From contig JAOTRT010000002.1 in NCBI GenBank assembly GCA_030247725.1, forward strand, positions 514,429 to 578,428: 64,000 nucleotides of DNA, given 5' to 3'. Under the pieces are notes generated by a model that saw nothing but the letters and a program-made list of their open reading frames with translations, was not told where the DNA came from and did not search any database. Below are positions 42,672-52,234 of the stretch, in pieces (positions within the stretch are counted from its first letter, which is position 1; each line of letters opens with the position of its first letter). This DNA comes from Candidatus Nitricoxidireducens bremensis. GTDB lineage: Bacteria > Pseudomonadota > Gammaproteobacteria > Burkholderiales > Rhodocyclaceae. The position numbers and the translations under genes are program-made.

Positions 42672-45518
42672 TCAGGCCCGCGGCCAGGCGGTGTAGCCCC
42701 GCACCCACGCCGGCACGGCTTCCGCCGGCATCGGCCGGGCGATGCCGTAGCCCTGGGCCAGGTGGCAACCCAGTTGCATGAGCCGCGTGCCGTGGGCCGC
42801 GGTCTCCACCCCCTCGGCGATGACGGCGCGGCGGAAAACGGTCGCCAGGCCGATGATGCCCTCGACGATGGCCAGGTCCTCCGCGTCCTCCAGCATGTCG
42901 CGCACGAAGGATTGGTCCACCTTGAGGATGTCCACCGGCAGGCTCTTCAGGTAGGTGAGGGACGAATAGCCGGTGCCGAAATCGTCCAGGGCCACCCGCA
43001 GGCCCAGGCGGCGCACCTGGTCGATGACGCGGCTGGCCAGGGAGACGTCGGCCAGGGCCGCGGTTTCGAGGATTTCCAGTTCCAGATTTTCCGGCGCCAC
43101 GGCACCGTGGCGCGCCAGGGCCGCGGCGAGGCGTTCGACGAAACCTTCGTGCTGAAGATGGCGCGCCGCCACGTTCACGCTGACCGAGAGGTCCAGTCCC
43201 GCCGCCTTCCATTCCGCCATCTGGCGCAGGGCCCGGTCGATAACCCAGTCGCCCAGGGGCACCGCGAGATCGGTCTCGTCCACCAGCGGCAGGAACTCCC
43301 CCGGCGGCAGCAGGCCCTTCTGGGGGTGCTGCCAGCGGATCAGGGCCTCCAGGCCCACCACTGTACCGTGCCGCATGTCCACCTTGGGCTGGTAGAACAG
43401 CACGAACTCCTCCCGCTCCAGGGCGTGGCCGATGCGGGCGACGGCCTCCTGGTGGAAACGGGTGCGCCGGTCGTGCTCCGGATCGAAGATGTGGAAGCGG
43501 TTGCGGCCCGCCTGCTTGGCCATGTACATGGCCAGGTCGGCGTGGCGCAGCAGGGTGTCGGCGTCGGCGCCGTCCATGGGATAAAGGGTGACGCCGATGC
43601 TGGCCGAGACCGTGCAGCTGCGCCCGGCCAGGCCGAAGGGCCGGGCCACCGCCTCCAGGAGGCGATGGAGCGCCTTCTCGCACTCCTCGATGGAAATCAG
43701 CTCCCCCAGCAGCAGGGCGAACTCGTCGCCGCCCAGGCGCGCCACCGTGTCGCCGGCCCGCACGCAATGACGCATGCGCTCGGCCACTTCCACCAGCATG
43801 CGGTCGCCCACCTCGTGGCCCAGGCTGTCGTTGATGGCCTTGAAGCCGTCCAGGTCCATGTAGCAGACGGCCAGCAGGTCCTTGGCCCGGTCGGCGCGGG
43901 CCGTCGCCAAGTGCATGCGGTCGGCCAGCAGCACCCGGTTAGGCAGCTGGGTGAGGGCGTCGAAGTGGGCCATGTGCTCCAGCAGTTGCTCCTGGCGCTT
44001 GCGGTCCGAGATGTCGAGGAAGATGGTGCCGAAGCCCCGCTCGCCCCAGGGGGCGACGGAAATGGAGAAGTAGCGCTTCAGGGGCGCGAAGTAGGTCTCG
44101 AACTGCAGGGGCTTGCCCTCCAGGGCGGTGCGGCTGAACTCCTCCAGATAGGGGACTTCGTCGAGGCCATAGGCCAGGTCGGCCGTCTTGCCCACCACGT
44201 CGGCCCGGCGCAGGCCGGTGAGTTCCTCGAAACGGGGATTGGCGCCGACGATGCGATAGTTGATCGGCGCGCCGGCGGCGTCGAACACCAGTTCGTGGAG
44301 GGCGACGCCCTCGCTCATGTTGTCGAACAGCAGGCGGAAGCGGTCCATGGCCGCCTTCTCGGCGGTGATGTCCACATCCATGCAGACGAAGCAGGGCTCG
44401 TCGCCGGGCAGGGCGAAGATGGTGGCGATGACGGTGCGCGGCGAGCCGTCCTTGTGGCGCGTCGGGTACTCGGCCGGCCCCACGGCCTTGCCGGAAGCCT
44501 GGGCGCGGGCGCAAAGCGCCAGGAATTCCCGCGTCTCGCCGGGCGTATGGATCAGCTGGTCCAGGGTTTTTCCCAGGGCCTCGCCCGCCGTGAAACCGTA
44601 CAGTCCTTCGGAAGCCCGGTTCCAGTAGATCACCCGGCCGGTGGCGTCGTACCACTGGACGGCCACGTTGGGCGTGTTGTCCAGGGTGGCGCGCAGGCGT
44701 TCCTCGGAGACCCGCTGGCGCGTCTCGGCTTCCTTCTTCTCAGCCACCAGCCGGTCCAGCAGGCCCAGTTCGAGGGGCCGCAGCAGGTTGCGTTCGTCGA
44801 CAACGCCGAGGGCCCGGCCCTCCCCGTCCACGACGGCCAGCTGGCGGATGCGCAGGGCGTTCATGCGCCGCGCCGCCTCCTCCAGGGGCGTGTCGGCGCC
44901 CACCATCTCCACGGGCCGGGACATGGCCTCCCGCAGCGGCGTGGCGTCCGGCAGGTCCTTGGCAAAGGCGCGCACCATGTCGCGCCGGGTGAAGATCCCC
45001 ACCGGGACGCCGTCTTCCAGGGCCAGGACGCAGCCGCCATCCTCCATGGCCCGCACGGCCTCGCCGAAGGGAACGTCCGGCGCGAAGGTCGGCACCTGGG
45101 TCGTCATGGAGGAGGACACGAGGCGCAGTTCGGCGATCAGGTCCAGGGCCAGGTGGTAGCGGAAGTCGGATTCGGTGACGATGCCCAGGGGCCGGCTGCC
45201 GGGCCCCGCCACCACCAGATGGTGGATGCCGCGTCCGATGGCGAACTGGTAGGCGGCGCGCAAACCCATGTCGGCGGGCACCGTGAGCACCGGCGAGGTC
45301 ATCACGGCGGCAATCGGCGTCTCCCGGGACAAGCCCCGGCGCAGGGAGGCGAGGACATCCTTCTCGGTGACGATGCCCACCAGCTGTTCGGCCTCCACCA
45401 CCAGCAGGGAGGAGATGCGCGCCGTCGCCATGCGCGAGGCCGCCTCGCCCAGCTCGCAGTCGGGCGCGATGGAATCGGTGTGCAGCGTCATCAGACGCGA
45501 AATCGGTGTATCGATCAT
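42672..45518 (-). CDS. CBS-PAS-GGDEF-EAL c-di-GMP signalling protein
   Basis: 948 residues from ATG 45518 ([10 protein letters not shown]). Four CBS motifs in two pairs (about 1-255; for example [33 protein letters not shown]), two PAS domains (about 285-400 and 405-515), GGDEF (about 520-690, RLGGDEF intact) and EAL (about 700-945, [18 protein letters not shown]). It has no membrane helix. CBS pairs usually bind adenine nucleotides, so turnover of c-di-GMP may respond to energy state and a PAS ligand. It converges on the ferredoxin gene with a 13-bp gap. Confidence 0.92.
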   Translation of the reverse strand: MIDTPISRLMTLHTDSIAPDCELGEAASRMATARISSLLVVEAEQLVGIVTEKDVLASLRRGLSRETPIAAVMTSPVLTVPADMGLRAAYQFAIGRGIHHLVVAGPGSRPLGIVTESDFRYHLALDLIAELRLVSSSMTTQVPTFAPDVPFGEAVRAMEDGGCVLALEDGVPVGIFTRRDMVRAFAKDLPDATPLREAMSRPVEMVGADTPLEEAARRMNALRIRQLAVVDGEGRALGVVDERNLLRPLELGLLDRLVAEKKEAETRQRVSEERLRATLDNTPNVAVQWYDATGRVIYWNRASEGLYGFTAGEALGKTLDQLIHTPGETREFLALCARAQASGKAVGPAEYPTRHKDGSPRTVIATIFALPGDEPCFVCMDVDITAEKAAMDRFRLLFDNMSEGVALHELVFDAAGAPINYRIVGANPRFEELTGLRRADVVGKTADLAYGLDEVPYLEEFSRTALEGKPLQFETYFAPLKRYFSISVAPWGERGFGTIFLDISDRKRQEQLLEHMAHFDALTQLPNRVLLADRMHLATARADRAKDLLAVCYMDLDGFKAINDSLGHEVGDRMLVEVAERMRHCVRAGDTVARLGGDEFALLLGELISIEECEKALHRLLEAVARPFGLAGRSCTVSASIGVTLYPMDGADADTLLRHADLAMYMAKQAGRNRFHIFDPEHDRRTRFHQEAVARIGHALEREEFVLFYQPKVDMRHGTVVGLEALIRWQHPQKGLLPPGEFLPLVDETDLAVPLGDWVIDRALRQMAEWKAAGLDLSVSVNVAARHLQHEGFVERLAAALARHGAVAPENLELEILETAALADVSLASRVIDQVRRLGLRVALDDFGTGYSSLTYLKSLPVDILKVDQSFVRDMLEDAEDLAIVEGIIGLATVFRRAVIAEGVETAAHGTRLMQLGCHLAQGYGIARPMPAEAVPAWVRGYTAWPRA

Positions 45519-45671
45519 GGAGGTGCCCGGTCCGGAATCTGCCTGATGATAGAGGGAAATCGATATTCCCCACACCAGGAGAACGGATACTCGCCCGCCC
45601 AATTTTTCCGGGCCATGATCCCGGTCAAGCCGGTGTTATCCTCGGAAGGCCATCCCCAGCAGGTGTTCCGC

Positions 45672-46316
45672 ATGTCCGCCCGCCACGAAAAAATCCATGT
45701 CGCCTCCGCCGACGCGACCCGCATCGAGGTCTTCGTCGAGGCCCACGAAGCCGCCGCCGGCATCGCCCTCGTCGCCCACCCCCACCCCCTGTTCGGCGGC
45801 ACCGCCGACAACAAGGTGGTGACCACCCTGGCCAAGGCCTTCCGCGAACTGGGCTGCCATACCCTGCGGCCGAGCTTCCGCGGCGTCGGCGGTTCCGAGG
45901 GCGTGCACGACCGCGGCATGGCCGAGACCGACGACCTCCAGGCGGTGCACGACTACGCGCGGGAACGCTTCGGCCGCGAGCTGCCCGTCTATCTGGCGGG
46001 CTTCTCCTTCGGCGCCTTCGTCACCACGCGCCTGGCCAAATGCCTTGCCGACGCCGGCATCCCGGCCCGCCGCCTCGTGCTGGTGGGCACGGCCGCCGGC
46101 TTCGTCGAGGGCGACCGCCAATACGCCACCGAAGCGGTGACGTCCGACACCATCGTCATCCATGGGTCCGCGGACGAAACCGTGCCCCTGGCCAACGTGT
46201 TGAAGTGGGCCGAGCCCCTGGAAGTGGCCGTCAACGTGATCCCCGGCGCCGACCACTTCTTCCACCGCAAGCTCCACATCATCCGGCGCATCATCCACGA
46301 CGCGTGGAAGCCCTGA
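45672..46316 (+). CDS. Alpha/beta hydrolase family protein
   Basis: 214 residues from ATG 45672. Nucleophile elbow AGFSFGAF, oxyanion HPHPLFGG, acid in HGSADETVP and a C-terminal catalytic His in [11 protein letters not shown]. Family: small dienelactone hydrolase/KANL3-like proteins ([10 protein letters not shown]). The substrate is unknown. It overlaps the ABC ATPase gene by 13 bp. Confidence 0.85.
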   Translation: MSARHEKIHVASADATRIEVFVEAHEAAAGIALVAHPHPLFGGTADNKVVTTLAKAFRELGCHTLRPSFRGVGGSEGVHDRGMAETDDLQAVHDYARERFGRELPVYLAGFSFGAFVTTRLAKCLADAGIPARRLVLVGTAAGFVEGDRQYATEAVTSDTIVIHGSADETVPLANVLKWAEPLEVAVNVIPGADHFFHRKLHIIRRIIHDAWKP

Positions 46317-47227
46317 AGACGCCCCTTGCCGTCCAGAACCTCCGCAAGTCCTACGGGGACCGGGAGGTGGTGGCCGGCGTCAGCTTTGCGCTGCGGCCCG
46401 GCGAATGCTTCGGCCTGCTGGGCCCCAACGGCGCCGGCAAGACGACGACCCTGCGCTGCTGCCTCGGCCTCACCGCCCCCGACGCCGGCACCATCGTGCT
46501 GGCGGACCGGCCGGTGCCGGCCGAAGCCCGGCCCGCCCGGGAACGGGTCGGCGTGGTGCCCCAGTTCGACAATCTGGACCCCGACTTCACCAGCGCCGAG
46601 AACCTGCTGGTCTTCGGCCGCTACTTCGGCTTGGCCGACAGCGCCATACGGGAGCGCATCCCGCAGCTGCTGGAGTTCGCCGGCCTGGCCGGCAAGGCCG
46701 AAACGAGCATCCGCACCTTGTCGGGCGGCATGAAGCGGCGCCTGACCCTGGCCCGCGCCCTGGTGAACGACCCGGACCTGCTGATCCTCGACGAGCCCAC
46801 CACCGGCCTCGACCCCCAAGCGCGCCACCTGATCTGGGAACGCCTCAAGCGCCTGCTCGGCGAAGGCAAGACCATCCTGCTCACCACCCATTTCATGGAC
46901 GAGGCCGAGCGCCTGTGTCAGCGTATCGCCATCATGGACGCCGGCCGCATCATCGCCCTCGGCTCGCCGCGGGAACTCATCGCCGCCCACATCGAACCCC
47001 AGGTGGTGGAGGTCTACGGCGAGGATGCGCCGGGCTGGGCAGCCACCGAGGGCAGCCGCCTTTCCCTGCGCTGCGAGGTCTCCGGCGAAACCGCCTTCTG
47101 TTATGTCGCCGACGCGGCGCCGCTGCTGGAACATCTCGCCGGCCGTCCCCAACTGTCGACACTGCACCGGCCGGCCAACCTGGAGGACGTGTTCCTGAAG
47201 CTCACTGGCCGGGAGTTGCGGGACTGA
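46304..47227 (+). CDS. NodI-type ABC exporter ATPase
   Basis: 307 residues from GTG 46304. Walker [11 protein letters not shown], signature [15 protein letters not shown], Walker [14 protein letters not shown], switch [11 protein letters not shown]; a C-terminal [15 protein letters not shown] end as in DRA/NodI proteins. With the permease at 47576-48358 it forms an ABC-2 exporter of a lipid-like or drug-like compound. Its TGA (47225-47227) directly abuts repeat copy 3. Confidence 0.9.
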   Translation: MEALKTPLAVQNLRKSYGDREVVAGVSFALRPGECFGLLGPNGAGKTTTLRCCLGLTAPDAGTIVLADRPVPAEARPARERVGVVPQFDNLDPDFTSAENLLVFGRYFGLADSAIRERIPQLLEFAGLAGKAETSIRTLSGGMKRRLTLARALVNDPDLLILDEPTTGLDPQARHLIWERLKRLLGEGKTILLTTHFMDEAERLCQRIAIMDAGRIIALGSPRELIAAHIEPQVVEVYGEDAPGWAATEGSRLSLRCEVSGETAFCYVADAAPLLEHLAGRPQLSTLHRPANLEDVFLKLTGRELRD

Positions 47228-47228
47228 A

Positions 47229-47571
47229 ATGAAACATCCACGCATCGGCTGTGGTGCGCACTCGGGCCGGCGGGGTGCCCTGCCCCGCTCCATGTCACCC
47301 GTCGCCGGCCTGCGGCCGGCTCCTCCTTCTTTACTTGCGCGGGGCAGGGCACCCCACCAGCCCGAGCGGATTAAGCCATGGAGGTCTGGCGGCCAGGCTG
47401 CACCAGCGTATCCAGCCAAGGATGGCGGGTATCCGACTCCCGGAAGTCAAGGAGGAGGGCCGGTGCTCTTTCGGCCCGGAGGACATGGAGGGAGTCGGAT
47501 ACCCGCCGTCCTTGGCGCGCTCCGCAAACCCCGTTTCGCGTCGCGGGTAACGCGCGGCGCTAAAGAACAAC
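47229..47571 (+). repeat. Structured dispersed intergenic repeat, copy 3 of 3
   Basis: Starts with ATGAAAC right after the ATPase stop and fills the gap to the permease. Hairpin A pairs 47263-47283 with 47344-47364 (two C/A mismatches); hairpin B pairs 47415-47440 with 47491-47516 (one mismatch). CTCCTCCTT and AAGGAGGAG are kept. The right end is diverged: GTTTCGCG in place of GTTTCATGCG, and the GGAG tail is lost. It interrupts the two halves of one exporter operon in the same orientation as the genes. Confidence 0.88.
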
Positions 47572-47575
47572 TGAC

Positions 47576-48358
47576 ATGAACCCGCCCCCCCTGCGCCCCC
47601 AACTCTCCCTGCGCGCCTTCGCCGTCTGGCGGCGCAACTTCATGGTCTGGAAGAAGCTCGCGCTCCCCTCGGTGATCGGCCATCTGGCCGACCCGATGAT
47701 CTACCTGTTCGGCTTCGGCTACGGTCTCGGCAGCCTGCTGCCGGAGGTGGCGGGCGTGTCCTACATCGCCTTCCTCGCCGCCGGCACCGTGTGCGCCTCC
47801 ACCATGAACGCCGCCTCCTTCGAGGCCCTCTACTCGGGCTTCTCGCGCATGCACGTGCAGAAGACCTGGGAGGCCATCATGAACGCCCCCGTGTCCCTGG
47901 ACGACGTGGTGGCCGGCGAATGGCTGTGGGCGGCCACCAAGGCCACCCTCTCGGGCACCGCCATCCTGGTGGTCATCACGGCCCTGGGCTTCGTCCATTC
48001 GCCCCTGGCCCTGTGGGCGATACCGGCCATTTTCCTGATCGGCCTGTGCTTCGCCGGCCTCGGCCTCATCGTCACGGCCCTGGCGCCGTCCTACGATTTC
48101 TTCATGTACTACTTCACGCTGTTCGTGACGCCCATGACCCTGCTCTCCGGCGTCTTCTTCCCGGTGGACCAGTTGCCGCCGGCCGTCCAGTCGGTGGCTG
48201 CGATCCTGCCGCTGACCCATGCGGTGCAACTGGTGCGACCGCTGCTGTTCGGCGAGGTGCCGGTGGCGGTATGGCTCCATGTGGCGGTGCTGACGGGCGT
48301 GGGCTTGCCGGCCTTCGGCACCGCCCTGGTACTGACGCGGCGGCGGCTACTGACCTAG
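47576..48358 (+). CDS. NodJ-type ABC-2 exporter permease
   Basis: 260 residues with six helices. Family features: WRRNFMVWKKLALPSVIGHLADPMIYLFGFGYGLG, AGTVCASTMNAASFEALY, TWEAIMNAPVSLDDVVAGE and FVTPMTLLSGVFFPVDQLPPAVQ. It pairs with the ATPase ending at 47227. The ribosome binding site is weak (AAAGAACAACTGAC), perhaps because the repeat lies immediately upstream. Confidence 0.9.
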   Translation: MNPPPLRPQLSLRAFAVWRRNFMVWKKLALPSVIGHLADPMIYLFGFGYGLGSLLPEVAGVSYIAFLAAGTVCASTMNAASFEALYSGFSRMHVQKTWEAIMNAPVSLDDVVAGEWLWAATKATLSGTAILVVITALGFVHSPLALWAIPAIFLIGLCFAGLGLIVTALAPSYDFFMYYFTLFVTPMTLLSGVFFPVDQLPPAVQSVAAILPLTHAVQLVRPLLFGEVPVAVWLHVAVLTGVGLPAFGTALVLTRRRLLT

Positions 48359-48362
48359 GCCC

Positions 48363-49289
48363 TCAGCCGGGCAGCTTCTGGAAGTTGCGATCCAGCTGGA
48401 GCCTGGGGACGACGCCGGGACTGTCCTCCGGAATCACCGCCGCCCCGCCACCGAAAGACGGCAGCCTGTCGGCGTACATCAGTCCGATCACCATGCCGAC
48501 GACCAACGCTGCGGCACCGGCCCGCAAGGGCGGGGCATAGCGGACATGGGCCCAGGCGGCGGCGAGCCGCGCCAGCATGCCGCTACGACGGGCGCGGGCG
48601 GCTTCCAGTTCCGCCTGGCGGCGCGCTTCCCGCTCCCGGTCCAGGCTCTCGGCGGCGTCCCGATGCCGCTGGGCCGCTTCGGCCGCTTCGCGCTCCGCCA
48701 GCGCGCGGGCTTCGGCATTGCGCCGAACCTCGGCTTCGGCGGTTTCGCGGCGGCGCAACTGCTGGGCCGCTTCGTTCTCGGCCTGGGTGCGGTTGATGGC
48801 GGCCAGTTCACGGGCCCGCTCGGCTTCCGCGCGGGCCTCCTCATGGACGGCGAGGGCCCGCTCGGCATTGATGCGTATCTTGGCAAGGGAGGCGGCCTCG
48901 TTCTCGGCCAGTTCCAGCAGGCGATGCTGCTCCAGGGCGTGGCGCGCCGCGTCGATGCGCTCGCGCACCAGGCGTTCGGCCTCGGCTTCGGCCTCGGCAC
49001 GCAGGATGGCGTGCTTGCGCAGGTTGGCCTCGGCGTCGATGCGGCGGCGCGTCGCTTCGAGGGTTTCCGCCTCGCTGCGTACCCGCGCCTTCGCGGCGGT
49101 GGCCTGCTCGGCCTCGGTGCGCTCCCGAGCACGCCACTCCTCGGCGACACGGGCGGCCTGCTCGGCGGAAGACGGCTCGGCGACCTTGCGGCGGCGCAGG
49201 GCCTCGGCCGCGGCGCGGCTTTCCGCCGCCATGCGGGCGAGTTCCTCGACGTCCTCGTTGCCGGTGCCTGCCTGTACGCGTCCGTTCAA
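48363..49289 (-). CDS. Long coiled-coil protein with C-terminal membrane helix
   Basis: 308 residues. Residues about 15-240 are an almost unbroken Ala/Glu/Arg coiled coil (for example RAEAEAEAERLVRERIDAARHALEQHRLLELAENEAA). One helix (AGAAALVVGMVIGLMYADRL, about 257-276) is followed by a short tail. No family is recognised. A signal-free, tail-anchored protein that could be a membrane-linked spacer or scaffold. It converges on the exporter permease with a 4-bp gap. Confidence 0.75.
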   Translation of the reverse strand: MNGRVQAGTGNEDVEELARMAAESRAAAEALRRRKVAEPSSAEQAARVAEEWRARERTEAEQATAAKARVRSEAETLEATRRRIDAEANLRKHAILRAEAEAEAERLVRERIDAARHALEQHRLLELAENEAASLAKIRINAERALAVHEEARAEAERARELAAINRTQAENEAAQQLRRRETAEAEVRRNAEARALAEREAAEAAQRHRDAAESLDREREARRQAELEAARARRSGMLARLAAAWAHVRYAPPLRAGAAALVVGMVIGLMYADRLPSFGGGAAVIPEDSPGVVPRLQLDRNFQKLPG

Positions 49290-49427
49290 TGGAATCTCCC
49301 GGATTTTTCGAGGACTATCCCCGATGACACCGATTCTAGGCAGGGGGTGCCGCCTCCAATCCGCCTAATAGGACGGCAAGTCGGCGCCGTCTCCGGGGAC
49401 CGGAAGGCCCTCGGGTAGAATCGGTCC

Positions 49428-49763
49428 ATGGAAACCCTGCTGGTCCTGACCAACCTGCCGGACGAGGAGTCGGCCCGACGTCTGGCCGCCCATCTGGTCG
49501 GCGAGCGGCTGGCCGCTTGCGTGAACATCCTCGCCCCCTGCCGTTCCGTCTATCGCTGGGAAGGTCGCATCGAGGACGCCGCCGAGGTGCCGGTGCTCAT
49601 CAAGACCGTCCCCGGCCGCTACGCGGACCTGGAAGCGGCGATCCAGTCGCTGCATCCCTACGAACTTCCCGAGATCATCGCGGTCCCAATCGCTCATGGC
49701 CTGCCGGGCTACCTGGCCTGGGTCGCCGCCGAAACCGCCGCTTCACCGACCAATCCATGCTGA
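49428..49763 (+). CDS. cutA: CutA1-family divalent cation tolerance protein
   Basis: 111 residues. TNLPDEESARRLAAHLVGERLAACVNIL, YRWEGRIEDAAEVPVLIKT and ELPEIIAVPIAHGLPGYLAWV are diagnostic. It forms a stable trimer and is linked to copper/metal tolerance. It overlaps dsbD by 7 bp, as cutA and dsbD do in many Proteobacteria. Confidence 0.95.
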   Translation: METLLVLTNLPDEESARRLAAHLVGERLAACVNILAPCRSVYRWEGRIEDAAEVPVLIKTVPGRYADLEAAIQSLHPYELPEIIAVPIAHGLPGYLAWVAAETAASPTNPC

Positions 49764-51577
49764 CACGATTCCTCGCCTCCCTGTTCCTGCTGCTGGCCTG
49801 GACCGGCGCCCATGCCGCCGGCGAACCCCTGGAACCCGAGAAGGCCTACCGCTTCTCGGCCCGCGCCCTCGACGCGAAGACCGTGGAAGCCCGCTGGCAG
49901 ATCGCCGACGGCTACTACATGTACCGGGACAAGATCGGCTTCACGGCCGAGCCGGCGACGGTGAAGCTCGGCACACCGAAGTTCCCCTCCGGCAAGGTCA
50001 AGGACGACGAGTTCTTCGGCAAGGTGGAAACCTACCGGGGCGATCTGCGCATCGCCATCCCCGTGGAAGCCGGCAGCGGCGAATTCGTCCTCAAGGCCAA
50101 CTCCCAGGGTTGCTGGGACGAAGGCGTCTGTTACCCGCCCCTGCCCCAGCAGGCGAACGTGAAGCTCGCCGCGGCGGGGGCCGAAGCGCCGGTCCCGGCC
50201 TTGTCCCGCGGCGCCTCTCCCGCCATGTCGGTGGCGCCGGCCGCTCCGGCGGCCGAGACGGATGCCGGCGGCAACGAATCCTCGCGCATCGCCACGCTGC
50301 TGAAGCACGGCAGCTTCTGGCTGGTGCTGGCGAGCTTCCTCGGCTTCGGCCTGCTGCTCTCCTTCACGCCCTGCGTGTTCCCCATGGTGCCCATCCTGTC
50401 GGGCATCATCGTCAATCACGGCCACGCCGTGACCCACACCCGCGCCTTCATGCTCTCCCTGGCCTACGTGCTGGGCATGGCCGTCACCTACGCCGTGGTG
50501 GGCGTGGCCGCCGGCTTCTCGGGCACCCTGCTGTCGAACGCCCTGCAGAACGTCTGGGTGCTCTCGGCCTTCGCCCTGGTTTTCGTGGTGCTCTCCCTGT
50601 CCATGTTCGGCTTCTACGAACTGCAGCTGCCGAGTGCCCTGCAAAGCCGGCTTTCGGACACCGCCAACCGCCAGGGCGGTTCCCTGTCGGCCATCGCCGT
50701 CATGGGCGCCCTCTCGGCCCTGATCGTCGGCCCCTGCGTCGCCGCACCCCTGGCCGGGGCGCTGCTCTACATCGCCCAGACCGGCGACGCGGTGCTGGGC
50801 GGCGCGGCCCTGTTCGCCATGGGCTTGGGCATGGGTGTGCCGCTGCTGGTGGTGGGTGTGTTCTCCCGCTCCTTCCTGCCCAAGGCCGGCCCCTGGATGG
50901 AGGCGGTGAAGAAGTTCTTCGGCGTCGTCATGCTGGCCACCGCCCTCTGGATGGTGTCTCCCGTCATCCCGGCCTGGAGCCAGATGCTGGGCTGGTCCCT
51001 GCTGCTGATCCTGCCGGCCATCTACCTCCACGCCCTCGACCCGCTGCCGCCCAACGCCTCGGGCTGGCGCAAGTTGTGGAAGGGTTTCGGCGTGCTGTTG
51101 CTGCTGGCCGGCGCCGCCATGCTGCTGGGCATGCTCGGCGGCGCCCGGGACCCCCTGCAGCCCCTGGGCTTCCTGCGCGGCGGCGCGACCGCATCGTCCG
51201 CCGTGGCCCACGGCCCCAGGTTCGACCGCCTGCTGTCCATCGAGGAACTCGACGAGCAACTCAAGTCCGCGAAACAGCCGGTGATGCTGGACTTCTATGC
51301 CGACTGGTGCGTCTCCTGCAAGGAGATGGAGAAATTCACCTTCGCCGATCCGACGGTAGCCGCCGAGATGGGCAAGTTCAAACTGCTCCAGGCCGACGTC
51401 ACCGCCAACAGCGACGATGACAAGGCCCTGCTCAAGCGTTTCGGCCTCTTCGGCCCGCCGGGCATCATCTTCTTCGACGCCCAGGGCCGCGAGATTCCCA
51501 ACCTGCGCGTCGTCGGCTACATGGCGGCCGAGCAGTTCCTGCCCCTCCTGAAGTCGGCCCAGGCCGGCCGTTCCTGA
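49757..51577 (+). CDS. dsbD: DsbD thiol:disulfide interchange protein
   Basis: 606 residues from ATG 49757. A signal peptide and N-terminal Ig-like domain with CWDEGVCYPP; eight membrane helices with the pair FTPCVFPM...VGPCVAAP; a C-terminal thioredoxin domain with FYADWCVSCKEME. It carries electrons from cytosolic thioredoxin to periplasmic proteins such as DsbC and the cytochrome c maturation pathway, which the two c-type peroxidases in this window need. Confidence 0.96.
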   Translation: MLTRFLASLFLLLAWTGAHAAGEPLEPEKAYRFSARALDAKTVEARWQIADGYYMYRDKIGFTAEPATVKLGTPKFPSGKVKDDEFFGKVETYRGDLRIAIPVEAGSGEFVLKANSQGCWDEGVCYPPLPQQANVKLAAAGAEAPVPALSRGASPAMSVAPAAPAAETDAGGNESSRIATLLKHGSFWLVLASFLGFGLLLSFTPCVFPMVPILSGIIVNHGHAVTHTRAFMLSLAYVLGMAVTYAVVGVAAGFSGTLLSNALQNVWVLSAFALVFVVLSLSMFGFYELQLPSALQSRLSDTANRQGGSLSAIAVMGALSALIVGPCVAAPLAGALLYIAQTGDAVLGGAALFAMGLGMGVPLLVVGVFSRSFLPKAGPWMEAVKKFFGVVMLATALWMVSPVIPAWSQMLGWSLLLILPAIYLHALDPLPPNASGWRKLWKGFGVLLLLAGAAMLLGMLGGARDPLQPLGFLRGGATASSAVAHGPRFDRLLSIEELDEQLKSAKQPVMLDFYADWCVSCKEMEKFTFADPTVAAEMGKFKLLQADVTANSDDDKALLKRFGLFGPPGIIFFDAQGREIPNLRVVGYMAAEQFLPLLKSAQAGRS

Positions 51578-51601
51578 CACCCTATCCGCGGAGAATCCTC
51601 C

Positions 51602-52201
51602 ATGTTCACCGGCATCATCACCGCCACCGGCAAGATCACCCAAGTGCAGCCCCTGGAGAAGGGCGTCCGCCTCACCGTCGAGGCGCCGGGCCTGGGACTC
51701 GCCAACGTCGCCATCGGCGATTCCGTCGCCCACGGCGGCGTCTGCCTGACGGTGATCGCCAAGAAGCGGAACAGCTACCAGGTAGATGTCTCCCGCGAGA
51801 CCCTGGACTGCACCGTCGGCCTGGACGCCGCCGGCAACGAGGTGAACCTGGAGAAGGCCATGCGCCTCTCCGACTTCATCGGCGGCCATCTGGTGTCGGG
51901 TCATGTGGACGGCGTCGGCGAGGTGCTCAAGTTCGACCGCATCGGCGAGTCCCACGAACTCGTCATCAAGACGCCGAAGGAGCTCGCCAAGTACATCGCC
52001 CGCAAGGGCTCGGTGACGGTGGACGGCGTCTCCCTGACCACCAACCGGGTCAAGGGCCGCAAGTTCTCCATCAACCTGATCCCCCATACGGTGGAAGTCA
52101 CCACCCTGAAGCGCCTGGCGCCCGGCAGCCGGGTCAATCTGGAAGTCGATTTGATCGCGCGATACGTCGAGCGGATGTTGAATCCACAAGCCAAGGCGTA
52201 A
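51602..52201 (+). CDS. ribE: Riboflavin synthase alpha subunit
   Basis: 199 residues with two lumazine-binding repeats (start MFTGIITATGKI, second half GHVDGVGEVLKF). It dismutates two lumazine molecules to riboflavin. First gene of a ribE-ribBX-ribH-nusB-thiL run. GGAGAATCC precedes the ATG. No FMN riboswitch is seen upstream. Confidence 0.96.
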   Translation: MFTGIITATGKITQVQPLEKGVRLTVEAPGLGLANVAIGDSVAHGGVCLTVIAKKRNSYQVDVSRETLDCTVGLDAAGNEVNLEKAMRLSDFIGGHLVSGHVDGVGEVLKFDRIGESHELVIKTPKELAKYIARKGSVTVDGVSLTTNRVKGRKFSINLIPHTVEVTTLKRLAPGSRVNLEVDLIARYVERMLNPQAKA

Positions 52202-52234
52202 AATGCGCGACCCCACACCGGACTTACCCCCATC

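Noticed and set aside
51578..52234. FMN riboswitch near ribE/ribBX, and TPP riboswitch near thiL
   Set aside because: The intergenic gaps are only 24-33 bp (21 bp before thiL), too short for these aptamers.
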